Below are positions 53,595 through 61,155 of a DNA stretch of 64,000 nt, in pieces. Position numbers and translations under genes: made by a program. How positions within the stretch are numbered: position 1 is the first letter of the stretch; every line of letters starts with the position of its first letter. Source of the DNA: Bacteroides sp. OF04-15BH (GTDB taxonomy: Bacteria > Bacteroidota > Bacteroidia > Bacteroidales > Bacteroidaceae); the NCBI RefSeq assembly GCF_003477995.1, contig NZ_QUEM01000015.1, positions 25,002 to 89,001 of the forward strand, given 5' to 3'. Below the pieces are notes generated by a model, which saw only the letters and a program-made list of their open reading frames with translations, was not told the DNA's origin and made no database searches.

Positions 53595-55004
53595 ATGCAA
53601 ACGATGGCATCACAACAAAACAGACAGACCCAAGTGGTCATTATCGGAGCCGGACTGACCGGACTGTCGACCGCTTTTTTTCTGAAACAAAAGAATCTGG
53701 AAGTAGTCGTTCTCGAAGAGAAAGATCGCACGGGAGGACAAGTACAAAGTTTCTCCGAAAGGGGATTTGTATTTGAAAGTGGTCCCAACACCGGAGTATT
53801 GTCTTATCCCGAGGTGGTAGAAATGTTTCAGGTACTCGGCGATGTAGAACTGACCACCGCCCGGGAGGAAGCAAAGAAACGCCTCATCTGGAAAGGCAAC
53901 CGTTTTCATGCCCTGCCCGCCAGCCTGCCTTCTGCGGTTCTTACCCCTCTGTTTACCTGGAAAGACAAATTCCGCATTCTGGGCGAGCCCTTCCGCAGCA
54001 AGGGAAACAACCCGGACGAAACGGTGGCGCAACTGGCCGCACGACGTCTCGGGCGGTCTTTTGTGGATTATGCCGTAGATCCCTTCCTTTCGGGAGTCTA
54101 TGCCGGCAACCCGAATACCCTGGTTACCCGCTATGCCCTGCCCAAACTCTATAATCTGGAGCAGAACTACGGCAGCTTCATCAAGGGAAGCATTGCCAAA
54201 GCCAAGGAACCGAAAACCGAGCGCGACCGTCTGGCCACCCGCAAGGTCTTTTCCGCCCAAGGCGGGCTCAGCGCATTGGTAAAGGCTCTGACCAACCATA
54301 TCAACGGTAAGGATTCTCAGCAAAATATCATTACCGGAGCCAAAGAGATACGGATAAAGCCAGGAACGGATGGACTGGAAACGACCAGATGGCGTACCGA
54401 ATTCATACACAACGGAGAGCTCTGCACCCTTCAGTCGAAATATGTCATCACTACGGTGGGCAGCTACAGTCTGCCCGACATGCTGCCTTTCATAGAAACA
54501 GAGCAACTAAACCGGGTGAACAATCTGTTCTATGCTCCGATTGTTCAGGCAGCAGTGGGCTACTCCGAGGAGGCGTTGCCCCATTTTCAGGCATTCGGCG
54601 GTCTGGTACCTTCCTGTGAGCAACAGGATATTCTGGGTATTCTCAATCCGTCGGCCTGCTTCGGGAACAGAGCCCCACAAGGCGGAAGCACGCTGGCCGT
54701 CTTTATGGGAGGAGTCAGACATCCGGATTACGTGCAACGAAGCGACCGCGAACTGGAAGAGATGGTCCTGAGAAACATGCACCGCATGCTGGGCATCCGG
54801 AAAGATCCGCAGCTGCTTCGCCTTTTCAAGCACGCACAAGCCATCCCACAGTACGAAACGAATAGCGGCGAACGGTTTGCTGCCATAGAACAAATAGAAC
54901 GACAGTATCCCGGTCTGTACCTGAAAGGAAATCTCTGCGGCGGCATCGGCATGGCCGACCGCATCCATCAGGCTTATCTGACCGCACAGGCGATCAATGT
55001 ATAA
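53595..55004 (+). CDS. hemG: Protoporphyrinogen oxidase, flavin-dependent (HemY type)
   Basis: Oxidises protoporphyrinogen IX to protoporphyrin IX. The 469 residues start with the FAD-binding Rossmann motif VVIIGAGLTGLSTAFFL (14-30), then LEEKDRTGGQVQSF, and end with a second FAD-contacting segment GNLCGGIGMADRIHQAY. The sequence belongs to the HemY/PPOX amine-oxidase-like group despite the gene name hemG used in Bacteroides. HemY enzymes normally pass electrons to oxygen, so another acceptor is needed in an anaerobe. It follows hemN by 22 bases. The next step, HemH, is not in this window. Confidence 0.92.
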   Translation: MQTMASQQNRQTQVVIIGAGLTGLSTAFFLKQKNLEVVVLEEKDRTGGQVQSFSERGFVFESGPNTGVLSYPEVVEMFQVLGDVELTTAREEAKKRLIWKGNRFHALPASLPSAVLTPLFTWKDKFRILGEPFRSKGNNPDETVAQLAARRLGRSFVDYAVDPFLSGVYAGNPNTLVTRYALPKLYNLEQNYGSFIKGSIAKAKEPKTERDRLATRKVFSAQGGLSALVKALTNHINGKDSQQNIITGAKEIRIKPGTDGLETTRWRTEFIHNGELCTLQSKYVITTVGSYSLPDMLPFIETEQLNRVNNLFYAPIVQAAVGYSEEALPHFQAFGGLVPSCEQQDILGILNPSACFGNRAPQGGSTLAVFMGGVRHPDYVQRSDRELEEMVLRNMHRMLGIRKDPQLLRLFKHAQAIPQYETNSGERFAAIEQIERQYPGLYLKGNLCGGIGMADRIHQAYLTAQAINV

Positions 55005-55027
55005 ATCAAGAACAAGCAAAACTGAAT

Positions 55028-55777
55028 ATGGATGAAATGGAATTGATGATGCACCTGCATCTGAACAACGAACGGCAAGGTCCCGGTAGCGAAGCCACTA
55101 CCCTGCTGGCCTTGCAACTGGCACAAATAGACCGGAACCGCTCCTATAAAATCGCGGACATCGGTTGCGGAACAGGTGCCCAAACCCTCACTCTGGCCCA
55201 ATCTCTTCAAGGAGAGATTCTGGCCGTCGATTTGTTTCCGGAATTCCTGACCAAACTGGAAGAACGCCTGCAAAGTCAGACACTAACCGCCTCGGTAACC
55301 CCAATCTGTGCCTCTATGGATCAGCTGCCTTTTAAGGCCGGAACACTGGATCTGATCTGGTCGGAAGGAGCGGTATATAATATGGGATTCCAGAAAGGAG
55401 TGACTTATTGGAAAGACTTTCTAAAAAGCGGCGGCCTACTGGCTGTTTCCGAAATTTCATGGACCACCAGCCAGCGCCCTCAGGAGTTGGAAGAGTTCTG
55501 GAACGGAGAATATCCCGAAATGGATACCGCTTCGGGGAAAATAAAGGTTCTGGAGGATGCGGGCTACAAGGTCTTGGGACATTTCATGCTGCCTGAAAAC
55601 TGCTGGATGGAAAACTATTATGAGCCGCTCCTGAAAAGCCATCCTCGCTTTCTCGAAGAATTTGGCAACTGTGACAAGGCCCATAAAATCGTAGCGACTG
55701 ATCTGCAGGAAGTCGAATTCTATCAGAAGTATAAGGATTATTACAGCTACGGTTTCTACATCGCACAAAAACCATAA
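55028..55777 (+). CDS. Class I SAM-dependent methyltransferase
   Basis: A 249-residue soluble protein with the class I methyltransferase core: motif I IADIGCGTGAQTLTLA (about 42-57), the acidic end of strand 2 in ILAVDLFPEFL, and motif IV-like LDLIWSEGAVYNMGF near 112-126. It resembles small-molecule methyltransferases of Bacteroides. It is the last gene of the receptor-hemN-hemG operon (24-base gap from hemG). The substrate is unknown; a porphyrin or a chelate is possible from context only. Confidence 0.88.
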   Translation: MDEMELMMHLHLNNERQGPGSEATTLLALQLAQIDRNRSYKIADIGCGTGAQTLTLAQSLQGEILAVDLFPEFLTKLEERLQSQTLTASVTPICASMDQLPFKAGTLDLIWSEGAVYNMGFQKGVTYWKDFLKSGGLLAVSEISWTTSQRPQELEEFWNGEYPEMDTASGKIKVLEDAGYKVLGHFMLPENCWMENYYEPLLKSHPRFLEEFGNCDKAHKIVATDLQEVEFYQKYKDYYSYGFYIAQKP

Positions 55778-55782
55778 CCACA

Positions 55783-55822
55783 GACCGTTTCGGACTTAAC
55801 CTGCCGAAACGGTCATTTCTTT
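55783..55822 (+). terminator. Terminator of the hemN-hemG operon
   Basis: GACCGTTTCGG (55783-55793) pairs perfectly with CCGAAACGGTC (55804-55814), followed by ATTTCTTTTT. It overlaps the stop codon of the convergent HEAT-like gene. Confidence 0.87.
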
Positions 55823-56343
55823 TTGGACACCCTCAGTTTTCCCAACGCATGCTGACGGGCAGCCCCGACACTAGGCGCCGGATCTTCGGCAAGGAATTCC
55901 AGACACAATTCCAGTTCCTGTTTCAATTCGGGATAGAAACCGCAAAGGCGGGCTGCCAGATGAATCATATAGGAACGGTCGCCGGACGTATAGTTCCGGT
56001 CGGACAGATGACACAGACAGAAGTCCAACAAATCGCTCCGGAAGTTCTCTTTTGTAGACAGATCCAGCAACAACGAAAGAAGCAAGCCCAACCGTACCGG
56101 CACTTCGGACGACAAAGCCAGACCGACAAGTTCCTCATAGCGGGAGGACAGATACAGCGTTTTGTCCTCCTGACTCAAATGACTGAATATCCAGGCCACA
56201 TTCGTACAAACCCGAGCATGGTCTGCCCGAAACAAAAGGTCACAAAGTTCCGAAATTCCTGCCTCGTCGTGATGCAAGTCCTGCACCCATACCAGCACTT
56301 CGGCCTTGGACATTCTTCTTTCCAAAATATGAATATCTTTCAT
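55813..56343 (-). CDS. HEAT-repeat-like cytoplasmic protein
   Basis: A 176-residue, all-helical protein without signal or membrane helix. It has repeating pairs of helices with aliphatic cores (VCTNVAWIFSHLSQED, VRLGLLLSLLLDLSTKENF, MIHLAARLCGFYPELKQEL), typical of HEAT/armadillo-like adaptors. It ends in a basic KLRVSKKK. The start codon overlaps the recD2 stop by four bases, so it is translated with that helicase. Whether it works with RecD2 is unknown. Confidence 0.72.
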   Translation of the reverse strand: MKDIHILERRMSKAEVLVWVQDLHHDEAGISELCDLLFRADHARVCTNVAWIFSHLSQEDKTLYLSSRYEELVGLALSSEVPVRLGLLLSLLLDLSTKENFRSDLLDFCLCHLSDRNYTSGDRSYMIHLAARLCGFYPELKQELELCLEFLAEDPAPSVGAARQHALGKLRVSKKK

Positions 56344-58562
56344 CGTTTTTCTTTATTGTTTTCAGAAAACAGACCGGGTTCGGCAGCACGCATCAGGTCA
56401 TCCTGCGGGAGCACATAGCTGGCGGCTCCACCTGTTGCCACAAGGCTCAAGCGTTCTTTCAGACGGGTGTTGCGCTGCTGCACCGTCATATTGCGCACAG
56501 CGTAAGCCAAAGCCTTGGCCGTGCCCACCAGCACACAGATTTTCTTGGCGCGGGTGATGCCCGTATAAATCAGGTTGCGTTGCAGCATCACATAGTGCGA
56601 CATGAGTACCGGCATCACCACAATAGGATATTCCGATCCCTGCGACTTATGTATCGTAGTGGCATAAGCCAGCGTCAGTTCGTCGAGTTCCGAATATTCG
56701 TACTCCACCAGTTTTCCGTCGAAATCCGCCAGCAGGGTACGGTCGTCCGTATCAATCTCCTGCACGTAGCCCAAGTCCCCGTTGAACACTTCCTTGTCGT
56801 AGTTGTTGCGTATCTGCATCACACGGTCGCCCTGCCGGAAACTGTATCCGCCTCGGCTCAATGCCGTTTTCGAAGGATTCAATGCCTCCTGTAAAAGCAT
56901 GTTCAGATTGGTGGCACCCACATGGCCTCGCTGCATGGGCGTGAGCACCTGAATCTTGTTCCGGTCCAGATGATAAGCCTTGGGCAGACGGTCGCGCACC
57001 AGGCTCACAATGGTCTGCGCCACCTGCTCCGGGTCTTCCATCGGCATGAAAAAGAAGTCGCTGTCCGCTCCGTTGCTGACATTCGGATAAAGTCCGCGGT
57101 TAATGGCATGGGCATTCATCACGATACGGCTGGACTGTGCCTGACGGAAAATGCGGGTGAGCCGCACCACGGGAATACTCTCCGACTCAATGATGTCGCG
57201 CAGCACATTACCGGCTCCCACACTGGGCAACTGATCGATATCGCCCACCAGCACCAGACGCATGGAATTGGGCACCGCTTTCATCAGGCTGTTCATCAGA
57301 ATGATGTCTATCATCGAACACTCGTCCACTATCAGCGCATCGCCTTCCAGCGGATTGTCCTCATTGCGTTTGTATCCGTCCATCGGGTTGAACTCCAGCA
57401 GGCGGTGGATGGTCTTGGCCTCCATGCCCGTAGCCTCGGTCATGCGCTTGGCCGCGCGTCCGGTAGGGGCCGCCAGCAGAATGCGGAGTCCTGCCGACCG
57501 CAAAGAGGCGATGATCCCTTGCGTGGTGGTCGTCTTTCCGGTTCCGGGACCTCCCGTCAGTACCATCACTTTGGAGGACAGCGCCTGACGGATGGCTGCC
57601 AACTGCACCTCATCATAGGTAATGCCGCTCTGCTTGCTCAATTCTTCGGGAGCAAAACAGCCGGTCACCTGCTGATTGCGCGTGTCAGACAAAAGGGTGC
57701 GCAAGCGGGTGGCCGTACCGCATTCCGCATAATAGAAAGGAGGCAAATAGATAGCCTCGTCCTCCAGAATCACATCCTTGGTCGCAATCATGTCGGCCAG
57801 CGCACGGCGCACCGGTTCCTCCTCTGCTTCGAGCAGCGAACAGGCTGTCTTGACCAACTGTTCCTCTACGGCATACACATGTCCGTCGTTCGACAGCTGA
57901 CTCAGCGTATAGGCTATTCCGCTCCGGCAGCGGCGCAGATCGTTTTTCTCATACCCCATCTTTCCGGCAATGGTATCGGCCGTCTTGAAACCGATGCCCC
58001 AGATGTCGTCTGCCAGGCGATAGGGATTGTCCTTCACCTGGTTGATGCTCTCTTTGCCGTACGCCCGGAATATCTTGGCGGCAAATGCCGTGCTCACACC
58101 ATAACCTTGCAGAAAGAGCATCACGTTTTTGATCTCTTTCTGCCGCTCCCAACTCTCACGGATTTTCTCCACCCGTTTGGCTCCGATGCCGGGCACTTCC
58201 AACAGACGTTCGATATCGGTTTCGATCACCTCTATCGTATCCAGTCCGAACTGGCGCACGATGAGCTGGGCGTATTTCGGACCGATGCCCTTCACCAGTC
58301 CGCTTCCCAAATATTTTTCGATACCATAGAGGGTGGCGGGCATCACTTCCTCCCAGCTCTCCACCATGAACTGACCGCCGTATTTCTTGTCCATCTTCCA
58401 GTTGCCTTCGCAAAGCAGCACACTGCCCACGGGCACATCGAGCAACGTACCTACCAGAGTTACCGGTTCGCGATAACCCTTTACCTGAGCTTTCATCACC
58501 GAATAACCGTTCTCGGGATTCTGATAGGTGATATGCTCTATGACACAACGGATCTTTATCAT
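56340..58562 (-). CDS. recD2: RecD2 / RecD-like 5'-3' DNA helicase
   Basis: A 740-residue superfamily 1B helicase acting without RecBC. The N-terminal OB/barrel part is followed by helix-hairpin-helix segments (YGIEKYLGSGLVKGIGPKYAQL, then VPGIGAKRVEKI) up to about 190. Walker A GGPGTGKTTTTQG is near residues 339-351, Walker B VDECSMID near 413-420, and the C-terminal TIHKSQGSEYPIVVM motif near 655. It sits in an operon behind an AraC-type regulator (10-base gap). Confidence 0.95.
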   Translation of the reverse strand: MIKIRCVIEHITYQNPENGYSVMKAQVKGYREPVTLVGTLLDVPVGSVLLCEGNWKMDKKYGGQFMVESWEEVMPATLYGIEKYLGSGLVKGIGPKYAQLIVRQFGLDTIEVIETDIERLLEVPGIGAKRVEKIRESWERQKEIKNVMLFLQGYGVSTAFAAKIFRAYGKESINQVKDNPYRLADDIWGIGFKTADTIAGKMGYEKNDLRRCRSGIAYTLSQLSNDGHVYAVEEQLVKTACSLLEAEEEPVRRALADMIATKDVILEDEAIYLPPFYYAECGTATRLRTLLSDTRNQQVTGCFAPEELSKQSGITYDEVQLAAIRQALSSKVMVLTGGPGTGKTTTTQGIIASLRSAGLRILLAAPTGRAAKRMTEATGMEAKTIHRLLEFNPMDGYKRNEDNPLEGDALIVDECSMIDIILMNSLMKAVPNSMRLVLVGDIDQLPSVGAGNVLRDIIESESIPVVRLTRIFRQAQSSRIVMNAHAINRGLYPNVSNGADSDFFFMPMEDPEQVAQTIVSLVRDRLPKAYHLDRNKIQVLTPMQRGHVGATNLNMLLQEALNPSKTALSRGGYSFRQGDRVMQIRNNYDKEVFNGDLGYVQEIDTDDRTLLADFDGKLVEYEYSELDELTLAYATTIHKSQGSEYPIVVMPVLMSHYVMLQRNLIYTGITRAKKICVLVGTAKALAYAVRNMTVQQRNTRLKERLSLVATGGAASYVLPQDDLMRAAEPGLFSENNKEKR

Positions 58563-58572
58563 GGTTACTTGT

Positions 58573-59523
58573 TTATTTCTTTTCTAATTGATGAAGCCCA
58601 ACAGAGGGCACTTTTTCTTCGTCCGCTGCTACCGGCGATACAGAAACTTCCTTCTCCAGCTCCCGGCGCATGCGGAACTTGAGTGGCGACAGACCGGCTT
58701 TCCGCACAAAGAATTTACCGAAAACCGACTGGTCGGAAAAGCCCAGCGCCACGGCGATTTCCTTCACATCCCGGTCCGTACTTTCCAGCATGCGGCGGGC
58801 CTCGGCACAAAGCAGTTCGGCAATATGGTCGCCTACCGTGCGCCCGGTAATCTGCTTGACCACACGCGACAGATAGGTAGACGAGATATGAAGCTGTGCT
58901 GCATAGAAAGAAATGGCATGCTGTTGCTTGTAATGCTGCACCAGCAACTTCTTAAACTGACGGAAAATCTCGTTCGTGCGGCTGACATATACCGGTGTAT
59001 CGTGGTTTATGCCGCAGAGCAGTTCCGTGAGTTGCAGCAGCAGAAAACTGCAAAGATGGCGCACCATGCCCGCATGATACAAAGGCATGTCCGCCAGACG
59101 CGGCGCAAACAGCGACAGCGTATTCTGCAAATAGGCAGAAGCCGCCGCATCGAGCCGGCATACCGGAGTGCGACGGCTCCCCAAAGTAACGGCCAGCTGA
59201 TTGTAAAGGGCCTGTCCGTCCGGCAGACTGTCAAAATAGGCCGGGCGCAGATACAAGCCGGTAAAGGCAAAATCGGCGGACATCTCCTTCAGAACAACCT
59301 GCACACTGGGAGTCAGAACCAGCAAGGTCTGTGCCTTCAGCACATAACTGCGATACACGTCCTCGGCCCGGGCTGCTCCACGGACAACCAGCAGGAAAAA
59401 GAAGCCCTGCTCCAGCAGCACTTCCGGATGAGCGGAAATGTCTCCCTCCAGACGAATATAGTTTTTGCCCGCTGCACCGTCCGGCCGACGGCCCGACATC
59501 AGGTCTGTCAAATGTGGAATCAT
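58573..59523 (-). CDS. AraC family transcriptional regulator
   Basis: The 316 residues run from MIPHLTDLMSG. I choose this start over the in-frame Met 15 codons upstream because a perfect promoter (59538-59569) covers the longer version, leaving a leader of only about 8 bases. The N-terminal 190 residues are a ligand-sensing domain of cupin-like type; the C-terminal 100 residues hold two helix-turn-helix motifs (FYAAQLHISSTYLSRVVKQI and VKEIAVALGFSDQSVFGKFF). The target genes are unknown; it may control its own operon or the divergent fusion gene. Confidence 0.92.
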   Translation of the reverse strand: MIPHLTDLMSGRRPDGAAGKNYIRLEGDISAHPEVLLEQGFFFLLVVRGAARAEDVYRSYVLKAQTLLVLTPSVQVVLKEMSADFAFTGLYLRPAYFDSLPDGQALYNQLAVTLGSRRTPVCRLDAAASAYLQNTLSLFAPRLADMPLYHAGMVRHLCSFLLLQLTELLCGINHDTPVYVSRTNEIFRQFKKLLVQHYKQQHAISFYAAQLHISSTYLSRVVKQITGRTVGDHIAELLCAEARRMLESTDRDVKEIAVALGFSDQSVFGKFFVRKAGLSPLKFRMRRELEKEVSVSPVAADEEKVPSVGLHQLEKK

Positions 59524-59537
59524 ACTTTTGTTTTCCA

Positions 59538-59569
59538 CAAAATTAAGGCTTGTTTCGTTTTCGACCAAA
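59538..59569 (-). promoter_or_regulatory. Promoter of the AraC-recD2 operon
   Basis: Minus-strand TTTG (59566-59569), exactly 20 bases, TAATTTTG (59538-59545): a perfect match to the Bacteroides consensus. It fixes the regulator's start codon at 59523. Confidence 0.8.
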
Positions 59570-59646
59570 AAAGGTTGTTCTTTTATGAACCGAAAATCAG
59601 AAAATAGCCGGAAATTTGCACGATTTTAAAAGATAGCAAAAAAACT

Positions 59647-60954
59647 ATGAGCAAATTTCTATTGCGGCGGTACCTGCTGTTCTGCGTTTCGCTTTTTGTC
59701 AACGCACTGGGTATTGCCTTTATCACCAAAGCAGCGCTGGGCACGTCGCCCATCACCAGTGTCACCTACGTGCTCAGTATGTTTACTCCTTTCACCATCG
59801 GACAGTGGACCATCATGCTGAACCTGCTGTTTGTACTCATCGAGCCTCTGCTGATGCAACGTGAGGAGCTGAAGAACGATTTGCGCATGTATCTGCTGCA
59901 AATCCCCATTTCGTTTTGCTTCGGCATGTTCATCGACCTGTCCATGCAACTGCTCTTCTGGCTCAACCCCACAGAATATGTAAGCATGATTACCGATCTG
60001 GTCATAGGATGCGTGATTCTGGCCGTGGGCATCGCTCTGGAAGTGAAGGCCAATGCAGCCATGATGGCCGGAGAATATTTCGTAAAGGTCATCACCCGTT
60101 GCTTCAAGGGCGAGTTCGGCTATGTAAAACTGGGCTTTGACATCACTCTGGTGGCCCTGGCCTGCGCGCTGTCCCTGCTCTTCATGTCGGGCATCTACGG
60201 CGTGCGCGAAGGAACGGTCATCTCGGCCCTGATTGTCGGTCCGATTGTTCATTTCGTCACTCCCTACTATCGTTTTCTGGACCGCTGGATTACCGCTCCC
60301 ACGCCACAAGGCGGCGGAACGGAAAAGCCCGAAGCACAGCATACCGTCATCACCATTGCCCGCGAATACGGCAGCGGCGGTCATCTGCTGGGCGAAATGC
60401 TGTCGCGGGAACTGGGCATCAGGCTCTACGACAAGGAACTGATCCGTATGGCTGCCCAGCGCAGCGGCATGAACGAGGAATACATCGTCCGCAACGAACA
60501 GTCCATCCCCTCTTTCTGGCTGAAATGTATCCTTTCGAAAAACAGCGAGCAGCCGCTCGAAGCCAGTCTTTCTTCGGACGATGTGCTGTTTGTGGCCGAA
60601 AGCAGAATCATTCAGGAAATTGCAGAACGGGAATCCTGCATCATCGTGGGCCGCTGTGCCGACTACATTCTGAAAGACTATCCGAAGGTCATCAAGATTT
60701 TCTGCTACTCGGATGTGGCCAGTGCCGTGGAGCGCTGCACCAAGGAATACGGTCTGAAACCGGAAAACGCCGAGAAGGAAATCCGCAGCGTAAACCGAAA
60801 CCGCATCCATCATTATGAATATTATACCGGCGAGCGATGGGGTGAGCCGCATCACTACCACCTGATGCTGAACACCGGAAGCATCGGACTGGAAACGGCA
60901 TGCGCTTTGGTCAAAGGAATCTGGGCACGGATGCAGGAGCCTGTTGCCTCATGA
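59647..60954 (+). CDS. YczE/DUF6198 membrane domain fused to a cytidylate-kinase-like domain
   Basis: A 435-residue fusion. Residues 1-215 hold six helices of the YczE family (LFVNALGIAFITKAALGTSP, TIGQWTIMLNLLFVLIEPLL). After a short linker, residues 232-430 form a cytidylate-kinase-like domain (Cytidylate_kin2 type) beginning HTVITIAREYGSGGHLLGEM. Its nucleotide loop reads GSGGHLLGE, lacking the Lys-Ser/Thr of a normal P-loop, though the later SCIIVGRCADYILKDYP core is kept. The soluble part should face the cytoplasm. The fusion suggests a nucleotide-dependent gate or sensor for the membrane part; the substrate is unknown. A stand-alone YczE paralogue lies at 41112. Confidence 0.9.
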   Translation: MSKFLLRRYLLFCVSLFVNALGIAFITKAALGTSPITSVTYVLSMFTPFTIGQWTIMLNLLFVLIEPLLMQREELKNDLRMYLLQIPISFCFGMFIDLSMQLLFWLNPTEYVSMITDLVIGCVILAVGIALEVKANAAMMAGEYFVKVITRCFKGEFGYVKLGFDITLVALACALSLLFMSGIYGVREGTVISALIVGPIVHFVTPYYRFLDRWITAPTPQGGGTEKPEAQHTVITIAREYGSGGHLLGEMLSRELGIRLYDKELIRMAAQRSGMNEEYIVRNEQSIPSFWLKCILSKNSEQPLEASLSSDDVLFVAESRIIQEIAERESCIIVGRCADYILKDYPKVIKIFCYSDVASAVERCTKEYGLKPENAEKEIRSVNRNRIHHYEYYTGERWGEPHHYHLMLNTGSIGLETACALVKGIWARMQEPVAS

Positions 60955-61010
60955 AACGATCGGCCATGCCGGAAGTAAAAAATGTCCTCCGGCAGCTCGA
61001 AAAAAAATTA

Positions 61011-61070
61011 TCAAGATGATTCTGCATTTTGATTGGGATGATTTTTGAATTTCATCAAAATGATTTTTCC
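61011..61070. repeat. Intergenic A/T-rich element with CATCAAAATGA motif
   Basis: Contains ATTTTGATTGGGATGATTTTT (in part, 61026-61046) and TTTCATCAAAATGATTTTTCC (in part, 61050-61070). Both resemble segments in the gap at 4771-4839 (AAAATGATTGGGAAGAAAAT and ATCGAAATGAAAAT), and the second recurs near 24850 and 42317. Confidence 0.45.
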
Positions 61071-61091
61071 ATAGGGTTTATATCAACAGGA

Positions 61092-61140
61092 AAGCCCTTC
61101 AGAAGTTCGGTTTCCGAAACTTTTGAAGGGCTTGATTTTT
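61092..61140 (+). terminator. Terminator between the fusion gene and ftsH
   Basis: AAGCCCTTCAGAAGTT (61092-61107) pairs with AACTTTTGAAGGGCTT (61118-61133), one wobble, followed by GATTTTTTAA on the plus strand. It may also stop ftsH on the other side. Confidence 0.85.
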
Positions 61141-61155
61141 TAATCGGTAACGGGC

